This document shows positions 22,514-33,692 of a stretch of 64,000 nt of DNA, piece after piece. This DNA is from Rhizophagus irregularis (Eukaryota; Glomeromycota; Glomeromycetes; Glomerales; Glomeraceae), in contig NC_089443.1 of NCBI RefSeq assembly GCF_026210795.1, positions 1,798,001 through 1,862,000 on the forward strand. The letters are read 5' to 3'. The position numbers and the translations under genes were made by a program. The notes under the pieces were generated by a model. That model searched no databases, was not told where the DNA came from, and saw only the letters and a program-made list of their open reading frames with translations. Every line of letters starts with the position of its first letter. The first letter of the stretch is position 1.

Positions 22514-24268
22514 TGGCGGATAAAACTACTATTAAACGTGGTCGAAAGAAAAAGCAGCAGGAGGGACCAAATAATGAACCTTCTGGTAATTTTCTTTTGG
22601 GTATCTTTGCTTTAATCGGCAAGGCTTGTGATTATTTTGTTTACGCCTTTTGAAACTGAAATCCAAGTACCAGTTACCAAAACTCCTGTTAAACGTGGTC
22701 GAAAGAGAAAGCAGCAGGAGGAGCCAAATAATGGACCTTTTGGTATTTTTTTGGGGTATTTTTTGCTTTAATAGATAAGGCTTGTAATCACTTTATTCAT
22801 GCCTTTTTATTTAGTTCTAAATACTGAAATCCAAGTACCAGTTGCCAAAACTCCTGTTAAACGTGGTCAAAAGGAAAAGCAGAAGGAACTTACTAATGAA
22901 CCATTAATTATTAGCGATGACGATCATCTTTCATGTTAATGTTTGCTTTAATTGATAACTGAAGGCTTGCGAATATATTGTTCATGCTTTTTTCCTTCCT
23001 TTAGTTCCAGAACCAGTTAACGAAAGTCCTAATAAGCGTGGTCAAAAAAAACAACAGAAAACCGTTATTCCTTCAAGTTCAGTTAATGAACTTTTATACA
23101 GTAGTGATGATGATCTCACGGGTAAGTTTCTTCAATCGATTGATTAGTAAAGCTTATTATATTTTATTCACAATTTCTCCTTTAGATGAAAATCGAGGCA
23201 ATGATTGTAATGATAATGTAGACATCAGACGCAAAGATGCTACATTTCAATTATCATTATCTCCAGTTAGTTCACCTCCAAGAACTCTTACGTCAATAAC
23301 AAAAAACATGAATACTAGTAACATATTCACTCCATTTCGTGATATGTCAAACAATGCATCTGGAGCTGTCAATAGTATGCCTGGATCTATTGATCCCGAA
23401 CTTCCAACACCTTTTCGTGAAATGGGCACTATCCACCAACTCTGTCTATAGTTATGTGCTAATCCGAGTGTCTTACAATTTGCTTACAGCTTGTATTTAT
23501 CGATGCAAACGCCAGTCGCAAACAGTTCATCATTTGTACCATGTGTATCTGCGCCACCACAATTGCAACAAGAACAAGCTCAAGACAAAGTAATATTTTA
23601 ATAGATTCTATTCAAATTGATTTTTTCAGTTTATTTTATTTTAAATTTTTAATTAACCCACATTTTTATTTTAAATTACAGACAAAAATTGGCCGTGACT
23701 TTTTGGAGGAATTAAAATGCCTCTTCCTTCGGGTCCGTGATCCTCCAAAAAGTGCACTTGAAGAATTAGTGCGAAAAATCGTCAAATGTGATCTTAATTC
23801 GGCTGATGGTATCGAATGGCTTCGGTTAGCCAATAGGAATTTTGGCGATTTTCGCAACAAATTTATTGATGGGATAGAAAGATTAATCAATTCCTTTAAG
23901 GAAAGATTGGAAAGGTTAGTACTATTTAGAAAATGCTTATAGAAGTTGTGTGTAATCTTACAATAGTTTTCTAATCAGTTTTAACAATTTTTTATAGTGA
24001 TCGTCTGCCGCAAAAGGAGGAAATAAGTGCGTTCATTGATGATACTGTTGTAATGAACGTCTTGCAGAGGTGGTTGAATGCCACAAAGATAGATGAGTTA
24101 CGCTCAAAAAACTCTCTAAACATTTTGCGCCAGTTTATTCGGAAGGCATTTGTTGTCAATTATGTATCCAGAGATACTGACGCTACCAAAGCCCTAGATA
24201 TATTAACGCAAAAAATTGCCGTACCATCACGAAATGGCAATAATTTCGCGAGCAACTTGAAAATTTAA
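22514..24268 (+). CDS. Accessory protein of element A with repeated AT-hook-like exons
   Basis: It starts MADKTTIKRGRKKKQQEG. The first four exons are small and contain tandemly duplicated versions of TPVKRGRKRKQQEEPNN (about 22514, 22671, 22833, 23005), an AT-hook-like basic motif; the introns between them are duplicated too. A Ser/Pro-rich exon (about 23187-23590) follows, with FTPFRDM and PTPFREM. Then comes a helical domain in two exons, TKIGRDFLEELKCLFLRVR (23691-23914) and SDRLPQKEEISAFIDDTV (about 23998-24268). The helical domain and its intron position match the accessory protein of element B (LQEECKALFIRTR / YDELNEFITEDVW). A TAG at 23449-23451 interrupts the Ser/Pro-rich exon in frame, so this copy may be inactive. 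A DNA-binding helper role in transposition is inferred. Confidence 0.65.
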
Positions 24269-24369
24269 TTATTTTCAGTTATTATTCATTGGCATATTTA
24301 TTAATTTAATTTTTAACTATTATTTTTTATATTTGTAAACATTTAATTTCGCTTTTATACTTAAAAAAA

Positions 24370-24575
24370 AATATTATTAATTTGCTCTTTTTATTTAATT
24401 TTCTCATGTTTTTCAATAAAAAATATATCTAAAAAAAATTAGTCATCCATCGTTGAATATTCGCCAATACATTGTAAATTTTTATTTAATTTTTTTCATG
24501 TTTTTCAATAAAAAATATATCTAAAAAAATTAGTCATTCCATCGTTGAATATTCGCCAATACATTGTAAAAAAGT
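24370..24575. repeat. Direct repeat, about 105 bp, two copies
   Basis: The block CATGTTTTTCAATAAAAAAT ... ATTCGCCAATACATTGTAAA occurs twice in tandem near the right end of element A, with single-base differences. Confidence 0.8.
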
Positions 24576-24796
24576 TTCAGATTAATTTATTCGGCTAATT
24601 TTAAACGCTAAGAACAATTTCTTAAAAATGATAATTATAATTTGTCACAGCTTTGCTACTAATTCTCAACCGAATTTGCTACGATTCGTGATGATTTCGT
24701 TATGATAACATGCAGTAACGTGATCGATACGAATTTCTTACGAATCAGAGTCGTTCATGTGACGACTTAGTAACAAAATACCAGGTTTCTGCAAAG

Positions 24797-25260
24797 TTGT
24801 TGTTCTGCCTGTGCCCTTGGGCAGTCTCCGACTGGTCTGTATTGCCTTTTCCCTTTCATATTCACATGGCTTGTTCATGCCCTCATATCTCTGAATGTTT
24901 TTCCACATCTTTCACATGGAGGAATCATTGCTACTTTATCTTGTAGGTTGTATCTAGTATCCTTTCTATATTCAATTCAAAAAATTTTTTTTGTATTTTT
25001 AATTAATTGCTTCCGTTATTTTTCTTTCATGCCAGAGCTTTGAAGCTAGCCTGTACTGACCGCAGGGGATGCAAATTTGTAATACAGAATTTGTCCCATT
25101 ACCACAATTTTTATATGGCATTGGTAGTGTAGACCCTTTTCTTAACACAAATGCATGCTTTCTGCAGTATTGATTTTTTGTGGGTCGGGTACAATATTCT
25201 TTTGTTCCTTTTACTAGCCAATGGCATGGTATATTGCCAGTCTTTATTATAGTGTTTTAA
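24797..25260 (-). pseudogene. Fragment of a cysteine/zinc-finger gene, right flank of element A
   Basis: On the minus strand one frame reads CHWLVKGTKEYCTRPTKNQY then CRKHAFVLRKG and CGNGTNSVLQICIPCG (about 25050-25250). A second frame, closer to element A, reads PPCERCGKTFRDM with C-x2-C-x12-H spacing (C2H2-like) and ends PVGDCPRAQAEQQ at 24797. Across element A the frame runs on into LVQQPAPQSIPQSS at 17711. The fragment is broken (more than one defect). The gene family is not recognised; it could be host or mobile-element derived. Confidence 0.5.
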
Positions 25261-25429
25261 CCTTATATATTAGAGTACAATTTCAATTTCGCATTATTGT
25301 CTCGTTTCTTACGTGATACTCAGTTCAGGGTATCATGTGGATCATCTACGAAGTAAGAATCATGTTATCATAGTATTTTGTCACACAAAACCTAATCATC
25401 ATATATTTTAGTCATTTCCTCGTTACAAA

Positions 25430-25560
25430 AAATACCACATAAAAAACACACACAAAAACTAACAAAAAAAAACTAACACAAAACTAACACAAAAAACTAA
25501 CACAAATCCTGTGTAAAAAAACTAGCATAATTACTAACATGAAAAAAAACTAACATAAGA
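25430..25560. repeat. ACTAACACAAAA simple repeat
   Basis: About ten short irregular copies of AAACTAACACA / AAAAAACTAAC, next to the foldback element. Confidence 0.7.
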
Positions 25561-25575
25561 CTGGATGTGCCTTTA

Positions 25576-25960
25576 TTGCGGTTTTCAGAAATGTTGGCAT
25601 TGATAGATTTTCCATATATTGTATATTTTGTGTTTTTGTGTTTTTCCGGACATTTTTGATGACAATTTCTGGACATTTTCCAGATATTTTCCGGACAAAA
25701 AAGAACACAAAATACAAAACACAAATACAATATTTTGTCTGTAAAATATCCGGAAAATATCTGGAAAATGTCCAGGCAATGTCCAGAAATTGTCATCGAA
25801 AATGTCCGGAAAAAAATTATATTTTGTTTGTTTTTTTCTGTCCAGAAAATATCTGGAAATTGTCCGGAATTTGTCATCAAAAATGTCCGGAAAAACACAA
25901 AAACACAAAATATACAATATATTGAAAATCTATCAATGCCAACATTTCTGAAAACCGCAA
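25576..25960. mobile_element. Foldback MITE, 385 bp
   Basis: It begins TTGCGGTTTTCAGAAATG and ends with the inverse, with TA on each side (25574-25575, 25961-25962). The inverted arms extend beyond 90 bp. The centre is built from many TGTCCGGA / CCAGAAATTGTC words in both orientations, so it is almost one long hairpin. Non-coding; a TA-target family. Confidence 0.8.
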
Positions 25961-26069
25961 TAAGCAGTCTCCGACTGAAAGATGAGTATGAGTAAACAGA
26001 GTAATCTAAGCAGGCATACGTGGACAGGCGTGAGTGGGTATAAAAACGATATTATAATATTAAAGCATA

Positions 26070-26395
26070 TGAGTGGTGGACATGTGCGTTGCTGAGCCTC
26101 AGCAACACACAGGGTATGCTTTCATTTTTATTAGCAATGCATGCACAATAATGTTTTTATTATATGAAAGCAAAAAAGTAGGGGAGGGCGTGTTACTTGC
26201 GGCAACATTGCAAAGATGCTTTCATTTTTTTATAAAACAATAAACGAAGAAGGGGAGTAACCATGTGATATGTAGGCATAGAGGCTATTATAATATGAAA
26301 GCAAATCAAGGTGGACATGTGTGTTGCTGAGCCTCAGCAACACACAGGGTATACTTTCATTTTTGATAGCAATAAACGAAGGAGGGGAGTGAAAA
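26070..26395. repeat. Direct repeats each holding a hairpin
   Basis: The block GTGGACATGTGyGTTGCTGA + GCCTCAGCAACACACAGGGTA occurs at about 26078 and 26308. Each forms the stem GTTGCTGAG/CTCAGCAAC. The phrases ACGAAGrAGGGGAGT and CTTTCATTTTT recur around them. Confidence 0.75.
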
Positions 26396-26399
26396 AATT

Positions 26400-26725
26400 G
26401 TCATGCCCCAAAGTTAAAGTTGGGGAGAACGAAAAGGGCTTCTTCCCCAGTTTTAACTTTGGGGCAAAAAAAATGTAGTACTCTAAGTTAAAGTTGGGAG
26501 AAAAAAAAAAGTTAACTTCCCAGTTAAATTGGGGAGAAAAAAGATAACGTACCCCATAGCTAAAGTTGGGGAGAAATAAAGGTTTCTTCCCCAGTTTTAA
26601 CTTTGGGGCGAAAAAAATGTAGTACTCTAAGTTAAAGTTGGGGAGAAAAAAAAAAAGTTAACTCCCCAGTTAAATTGGGGAGAAAAAAATAACGTACCCC
26701 ATAGCTAAAGTTGGGGAGAAAAAAA
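26400..26725. repeat. Tandem array of CCCCA-containing hairpins
   Basis: A unit of about 165 bp is present almost twice. Each unit contains several stems: GCCCCAAAGTTAAA / TTTAACTTTGGGGC, TCCCCAGTTAAATTGGGGA and TACCCCATAGCTAAAGTTGGGG. GAGAAAAAA tracts separate them. It is non-coding and very regular. Confidence 0.85.
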
Positions 26726-26731
26726 GAAAAA

Positions 26732-26959
26732 ATGCCCCAAACTCAGATAGGGACAAAAAATGAAAATCGGGCTTGTACATATGACATCTCAAAATTAAAA
26801 AATCAGCTTAAAAATAATTTATCCACGTTTCAAAAATTTAATAATAAAGCGCAGGAAATATTCGGTATAAAGTTTTTTAGAAAGCAAGATTTTGTTACTT
26901 ATGCAGAAAAATTGGCAGTGATGGAATTAAAAAGTTGGACCGAACTAGCAACTTTTTGA
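26732..26959 (+). CDS. Possible small ORF or first exon, unrecognised
   Basis: 75 codons from ATG (MPQTQIGTKNENRACTYDIS) to TGA. The composition is mixed and helical (KLAVMELKSWTELATF at the end), unlike the low-complexity frames nearby. It starts directly after the hairpin array and precedes the intron-like modules at 27.0-27.6 kb. No family recognised; may be a gene fragment. Confidence 0.3.
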   Translation: MPQTQIGTKNENRACTYDISKLKNQLKNNLSTFQKFNNKAQEIFGIKFFRKQDFVTYAEKLAVMELKSWTELATF

Positions 26960-26984
26960 TTTCCAAAAAAAAAGGAACTCTTTC

Positions 26985-27620
26985 TTTTTCTTTCTAACAG
27001 TTCTTTTTTTAGATGGCATTTCAGCTCTTTGAATGTGGTATTTAGTTAAATTTCTTTTTTTCTTTAATTTATTATTTTCTTTAATGAAACATTAGCTAAT
27101 GTTTCATATTTTTTTTCTTTGCACGTTTCCCCTTTGGAAATGTTGAAGGATGTGCGTGGTAAGTTTAAAATTACTTACTCGAACTTTGATTTTAATTGAA
27201 GGAATGGTTTATTAAACGTTTCACCTACTTTCTTTTCTTAGGTTTCAGGATGGGCTTCTGGGAAAAAATAAAAAAAAAGCGCTAAGTTTTGCACAAAACT
27301 TAAGTTTATTTTTTTAAAAAAAAAGAAACATTATATTAACGTTTCTCTAAAATTTAGTAGGGACTGGGACTTCTGAAAAAATGAAGGACTAAGTTTCGTA
27401 AGTATCGAAACAGTTTTTTTTGCTCTTCTTAGTTTTTTTTGTTAACTAAGAAATGTTATTTTGTAGAAACTTTGTTTACTGATAAGTTTCGAGGGTAAAA
27501 ATGATTACCTTTGTAGCCATTTCTTTACTTTTTTGCAGGATTTAGGTTTACATTACAACAATAGAATATTTCAACATAGAATAAGTCAACTTGTTAGAAT
27601 GGAATGGATGAGCTGGGTAA
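26985..27620 (+). other. Array of intron-like modules with short exon-like pieces
   Basis: Repeated strong splice-like signals flank short GC-richer pieces: TTTTTTTAG before ATGGCATTTCAG, GGATGTGCGTG before GTAAGTTTAA, TTTTCTTAG before GTTTCAGGATGG, GTTTC before GTAAGTAT, TTTTTGCAG before GATTTAGG, and AGCTGG before GTAAGTTTTGG. Intron-like segments carry internal palindromes such as ATGAAACATTAGCTAATG. The first piece is similar to units in the array at 52.4-53.1 kb. Whether it is transcribed is unknown. Confidence 0.45.
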
Positions 27621-28244
27621 GTTTTGGATTCGAAACTTTAATTGAGTTTTTTTTAAAAAATGGCTTGTAACAAGTATTTCTTATTTAATTTATATCATAT
27701 AACATGACTGATTGCAATGAAATACAAGCTTTAATCATTTAATGACTAATTATGCATGCCAAGTGCCTGACTTTGTTCAATCGAGATGTAAGTTTGCGGA
27801 TATTCAATTATTAATTTTTGCTGAATGACTACCAATCTCACAAATTAAACGAGATGCAATTTATTAATTCTTTATAATGTATTTGTTGAGTTTATAAAAT
27901 ATTGAAAACATGAATATTTAATAATATTTACAGCTTCAATAGTAACTGTATAGACTAATGCAAATTTTTGACTAAAAGTTATACCATTTTATCACTATTT
28001 CGTTTCTATTTTTGTTGAAAAATATAGATTTCTATAAAGTAGTTATTGAAATTATATGGTACGAATAATCGACTTAAACTATTTATGGTTTTTAAAATAA
28101 TTTTCTTATAAAACCCATTTTGATATTTGTATTTTGTTGTTTTTTTTATATAATAATAAAAGGTTTATAAAATCTAATTGTTCTAATTGTTGGCACAGTA
28201 TCACTTCATACCACTATGCTATAGTCCATACATGCATCCGTATA
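27621..28244. other. AT-rich flank of element B1
   Basis: No coding feature seen. The last 100 bases contain CCATACATGCATCC-type words that reappear as CCATACATTCCATG beyond 42284 in opposite orientation, which matters for the inversion model. Confidence 0.4.
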
Positions 28245-28499
28245 TACTTTGCAGAAACCTCTGGTTTTCACAAAATATGTTAGATATAATCACTACATAT
28301 TACCAACTGATGGTATATATATGTTCTACACATTTCAATACACGCAATATGTTTGTAATATTAATAAAATAATGTTATAATATTTTTAATATATTTTAAA
28401 ATTCAAACTTAAACTAATATAATGTAGTAAATATTTTTGTAATATGAATAAAATAATTTTACAATATTTTTAAAGTATGTTAAAACATGTACTTAAACT

Positions 28500-28745
28500 A
28501 ATGATATAGTGAATATTTTGAATATGTTGTTAATATATTTCAAATATATTGTTGATATATGAATAACATATTTTGAATACTTGTTGTTGATATACGAATA
28601 ATATATTTTGAATATGTTGTTGATATATTAAAAATATATTTTGAATATGTTGCTGATATATGAATAACATCTTTTCAGAAACTATAAAATTTTTTCCGAT
28701 GTTAATATGACCATGCTGATACGGTATCTCATATAATGATATGTC
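28500..28745. repeat. Left subterminal repeats of B1
   Basis: About six copies of a 34-36-bp unit (GAATATGTTGTTGATATATG + AATAACATATTTT). CACTA-type transposons carry such arrays as transposase-binding sites. The mirrored copy is at 54896-55141 in B2. Confidence 0.8.
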
Positions 28746-29962
28746 ACGAGACACTTAACGGGTAAAAATAATGGAGTATCATTACAATATTATCACTTTA
28801 TTACACAAATATTAAAAACATCACATTGAATTAATGTCACAATATATTGTTATCATAATTGCAATATTAATTTATTAACATGTATATTTAATATATAAAA
28901 TACATTATATTATAAAATATATTATCTAATGTAAAATTATCTATACTATGATATGGACTTCAAAAATGCTGATGATTTACGCTAACTGTATTACTTAACT
29001 TCCTCTTGTTATAATTGGATAGCCACGGATTTTTAAGCGATCAACGTACTAAATTTCCGTTGACATAGCGCCCCTGGTGACACAACTATAACAAGGTGGG
29101 AATTTGATTTGGATAATGGTATCATCTGACATCGTTAAAATAAAAAAAGATATTTTTTCACTAAAAATTAATTACTAAGTTTCATAATTATATATACGAA
29201 ACTCTAATCAATTTCTCCTATATGTCCAAATAAACTTTAAAAAAAAAGAAATTAATATATAAACTATAAAAAACTAAATAAAAATAAAAAGAAAACCTAC
29301 TTAAAAGAGCGTATCTGAAGAGACAAAACTCATCTAAAATCACAAAAAATGAAATCATTAGATTAATATTTCGTTAAAATATAGAGTTTAAAAATATAAA
29401 AAAAAACATACTATAATCTTTTCCTATCAAATTTCCACGTGTTAAATATTTGAAAATTACAAAAAAGAGTAAATATTAGTAATTGTTTTGTCAAAAGAAA
29501 TAATAATAGATGGTAAGAAAAACCTTACCTACTGAATTTTTCATGTCTAAATATTGTATTTCGTCTACAAAAGAAAAAAAATTTTAATTGTTTCATTAAA
29601 AAATTAAAGAAAAAAAGGTAAAATAAAAAGCCTAAAAAAAGAAAGGAATGAAACAACTTGAAAAGAGAAACTTACAAATTCATGTTTAGGGAGATTTGAA
29701 GCAGTTGTAAAAAAAAAGTGAAAAAAAGAAACAGGGAAAAGGGAAAGGGAGAAAGGGAAAAAGGAGCTAATAAAAAAAATAAGCTTAAAAAAGCTTAGTC
29801 TTTAATAATCAAACTGCAATCTGCGGATCATCGGTTCTTTCATCATCTGCCGCAGTAGTTTTAACAAAGCAATTAATACATAAATAATGAGAGTGTTAAT
29901 ATTTACAATCAAAAAATATTTAGTTTTTTAATATATTTTTTGATATACTGTGACAATACCTA

Positions 29963-30885
29963 CAGTAGTGGCGGAAAATAATGATAATATCATGTGATTT
30001 GATCAGCATTGTTCATCATTTTCTTTTCAATAACAAAAATATTTTTTTTTACGTAATTTTTAACCTAATACGTGAGCTACAAAATAAATAAACAAAAAGT
30101 CATAAGATCAGCTAAAAAAATTTTTTTATCCATTTTTTTTTTAATAATACCGGAAAAACTAACCTTTGATGAAAAACGTTCATTTGTAAGCAATTTGTGG
30201 CCAATGGAATCCGTAATATACCCGAATTACATAAAATAACACATATTCCGAAGTCTACTTTATATAGATATGTCCAAAACTCAAAAATTCTGGTACTATT
30301 AAATCAAAACCACGTCCAGGAAGGCCTAAACTCTTACCCCAAAAAAACATATTCAACTCAGAAAATTAGCCAGGAGAGCTTTATCATGATAATTTAACTA
30401 AAAATTTTTTTCTAATGCTACAAGAATACTTGGAAGAAGGTGGACATTCCAATGACCCTAAGCATAGGGCAAAGTTGACAACAATTCTTCTTCAAAAAAG
30501 GTGTCCACGTGTGTTGGATTGGTCATCCTATTCTCCCGACCTTAACCCCATAGAAAATCTATGGGCAATAATGAAGAAAAGGTAGAAAAGAGGGTAAATC
30601 AACATATTGCACAAAAAAAACTGGTTGGATTAGATGATTTTTTTGTCAATTATTCAGTCAGAATGCGATAATCTTAATCCAGAACTCTTATCGAATTTAT
30701 GTGCATGCATGAAAAAACATTTAGAAGAAGTTATTGAAAGGAGGGTCGTATAATTAATCATTAAAATTTTAGTTTTATTAACTTGTGGTATTATACTAAA
30801 TGTCATTAAAGTTTTATGTAAATAAAATAAAAATTGGCCAAAAAATTTATAACTTTAAAATTATCATTATTTTCCACCACTACTG
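29963..30885 (+). mobile_element. Decayed Tc1/mariner element nested in B1
   Basis: Inverted ends CAGTAGTGGCGGAAAATAAT / ATTATTTTCCACCACTACTG are flanked by TA. Inside, the plus strand shows an N-terminal helix-turn-helix-like piece (IPKSTLYRYVQNSKI, about 30250) and, in other frames, the Tc1 signature DWSSYSPDLNPIENLWAI (about 30520). Several frameshifts and stops make it dead. The same copy is in B2 (49043-49965), so it inserted before the B copies separated. Confidence 0.85.
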
Positions 30886-31344
30886 TATAATACGAATGTT
30901 GGAACAATTTGTTAAAAAAAAAGTATCATCACATTTAATTATAATTTACGTGTATTTTAATAATAAAGTAATGATACCTTGCAAAAATTCAAGGTTTCTG
31001 CAGATATTTTGAATAAGACATGTCATTGATATAAAAATAATATGAATTTGAGCTTAAATTTAAACTGAATCTTAATTTGCTAATAAAAGTATGCAAAAAA
31101 TATCATTATCATTAGCTTATAAATATCATTACTATATATTACATCTTTGGTTCATAACCTGACGCTCACAAACTTGCAAATCATAATCCTGAACATTATT
31201 TTAAATTTTTCAATAAACAGACTAATATATGAATATACAGTTGTCTTATTTTAATGATGGTTACTTTGCAAAAAAAATAGAATTATGATATTTACTATTG
31301 GTTTAACTATTCATCAAACTTGCTATTTATGCATGTAATAATAC

Positions 31345-32864
31345 TTAGTTCAAGAGTTCTCGTACTGGCAATGATTCAACTACTCCAAGCTTTGTTGGTA
31401 TTTTTAAATCAATCGTATGTTCATCATATTTTTTGATAATAGGTTGGGTGTCTCTACTGTTTTTTTGTGCTATAATAACTGCTTTGACGACCTGCTGCAT
31501 AAAGATACCAAGTTTCGTGATTATTGCTTCATCTTTTTTCAGTTTTTGTTGATCTGTAGCTTTTAAATGCATACAGAGAACTCGTCGCCAAACATCTTCA
31601 GTGATGAATTCATTTAATTCATCATATGGTTCTACAGCACTATTTTTAATAATGAGTTAATTTTAATAATTAAAAGTACTAATTAAATAAAAACTTTATA
31701 ATAATACATACTTCTCATGTGTTACAATAAAATCATCTGCAAGTTTCACAACAGCAACATGAAATTTGCAACGATATGTATTATACCATCCACCTACATC
31801 TTTGAGTAACGCACCAATTCTAGAATCAGTCTTAGATATTTTGCATACACGTGAAATTAATTCTTCATATAATTCTTGTGTATTGTTTCTAGTACGAATG
31901 AAGAGTGCCTTGCATTCTTCTTGTAACTGAAATTTCTTATGCTAAATTTGAAATAAAGTAATAAATATTAAATATACAGTACATGAAATTATTGTTATAT
32001 TATTTTGTTACCTGATCAATTTCAACAGGTGTTGATAAAAGCTCATAAGAAAATTGTTGTGATGGTAAAGCTGAATCATCACCTTCATCAGTTCTGGTCA
32101 TCATTCCATTTCTAATATTTGCTGCTAAGTCTAAAATTCTTTTATGGTGTGCAAGCCAATATGCGATCTCGAACTCATTTTGAAATTGAGTTGGAATCGC
32201 AACATTTCCTATTTCTTGTCGTACTTCTTCAGGTTTTTTTTGTAATAGTGATTCTTGATTTTGTAATACTTGCATTTCTATAGAAGAATGTAAAGTACTA
32301 TTTGTTGATGTCATTTCATGTTGTGATGCAATTGGTATATGATTTTTGGGGCTTGCTAAATTTGTAACATCAGGATTTTGACTTGTAGTTTCATCTTCTG
32401 ATAAAATATTTGGTGATGATAATCGTGTTGTTTTTGTTGGAATTGAATTTATAATTTCAACATCACTTGATGAATATTCCTCTAATGGTTCTTGTGAATT
32501 TCTTTTTTGTATTGTTTTTGTATGATGGTTTAAATCTTTTGATTGTTCCTGCTGACTTTGCAACTTTTTAGTTGAACTTCGAGTTCTTCTTGGATTAGTA
32601 TCACGTTTTTGTACTTTCTTTTTCTTTGTTGAAGGCGAATTTATAACAGTTTCATCATTTAAAGAATCTGCAAGCAAAATAATATTAATAAAAATTGTGT
32701 TGCTATCAGAACCAAATGTCAATAATGTACTAGTACTACCTGATTGTATTTTTGTTGTTGTAATATCTTTAGGTACTATTAATCCTATAATAAAAGTCTG
32801 TTAAAACAAATAAATAATATAGAATACTAGAAATTATTAACTTACTAAATCTTTTTTTAGACAT
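31345..32864 (-). CDS. Accessory protein of element B (copy 1), 414 aa
   Basis: Five exons mirror the B2 copy (see 47064-48583). It starts MSKKRFRLIVPKDI, has a Lys/Ser-rich nuclear-type N-terminus (KKKKVQKRDTNPRRTRSS) and ends in a helical domain homologous to the accessory protein of element A. It is transcribed divergently from the transposase starting at 33693, with the 287-bp MITE now between the two starts. Confidence 0.75.
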
Positions 32865-33054
32865 GATATAATCAAATAGTGTAAAGAAAGAAATGATTAT
32901 TGATATGGAATTTATTAAAAGAATTTAGTTTTCTTCGTAAAATAACTTATACTGTATATATATAAAAATTTAGATTTAATCATAAAGGATTTTAAATCTA
33001 TTTATATTTTTTAATATGAGCAGAATGGTCTATTAGTAATCATATTGTAAATTA

Positions 33055-33341
33055 AGGCTGCTCCAAGCCAATTCTTTGTTTAACATAACATAGGGGCCCC
33101 AATCTAGGGGGGAGGGGAGGACAAAAAATAATATATAAAATACAATACATAACCAGAATTACCATTAATATTGGCCAAAATTTTGACCAAAAGAGTGAGC
33201 AAAAATTTTGGATGATAATTCCGGCCAATACTTAAAGATTTGTATAATTCCGGCCTAAATTACATGTATTTTTTTTACATAAAAAATCCAAAAACAGGGG
33301 GGAGGGGGTTATGTTAAACGAAAAATTGAATTGGTGCGGCC
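33055..33341. mobile_element. 287-bp MITE present only in B1
   Basis: Inverted ends AGGCTGCTCCAAGCCAATT / rc GGCCGCACCAATTCAATT, followed on both sides by TTyGTTTAACATAAC. TA is duplicated (33053-33054, 33342-33343). B2 has the empty site with a single TA at 46874-46875. The length difference between the two arms here, 289 bp, equals the MITE plus one TA. The interior holds runs of G (GGGGGGAGGGG), unusual in this AT-rich DNA. Confidence 0.9.
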
Positions 33342-33692
33342 TAATTGAATAATAAATATTTTGTTATTGTATATATTTTAATAAAGGATGGCGTCAAGCA
33401 TATTGTAATTGCATGAGTTATTTCAAAACTTTTATTGATTTTTAGTATAAACGGAATTTAAAAAATTAGATAATATGATAACATTAATTAATTATGGTGT
33501 AATTTAATTTTAATATTTCCTGATTTAGGTATGAAGGATTATCATTGAAGATTTAGCTTACTTTTAACTACTAATACCAATAGTTTATCGTATATAAAAG
33601 TTTATTAAAGTTTAAAATATCTTGCTAATTTTTATCTTAATTTTTACAAAATAAAAATAATTGTTTTTTAAAAAAAAATCAAAAAATAATTA

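Larger units (their letters stand above)
17714..24796 (-). mobile_element. Transposon A: tnp2/CACTA-like DNA transposon, 7.1 kb
   Basis: The ends are CTTTGCAGAAATATTC at 17714 and, inverted, GGTTTCTGCAAAG ending at 24796 (11-bp perfect terminal repeat CTTTGCAGAAA, weaker similarity further in). TT lies on both sides (17712-17713 and 24797-24798), which fits a 2-bp target duplication. Inside are a minus-strand transposase gene (18382-21919), a divergent plus-strand accessory gene (22514-24268), a 92-bp tandem array between the two starts, and a 22-bp minisatellite near the left end. The layout and terminal sequence match elements B1/B2, but the proteins are strongly diverged, so this is a separate family. 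The transposase looks complete; the accessory gene has one in-frame stop. Confidence 0.85.

Noticed and set aside
25497-25995. Overlapping open frames of 86-133 codons on both strands
   Set aside because: They are by-products of the palindromic MITE (both strands read nearly the same repeated words); no gene.
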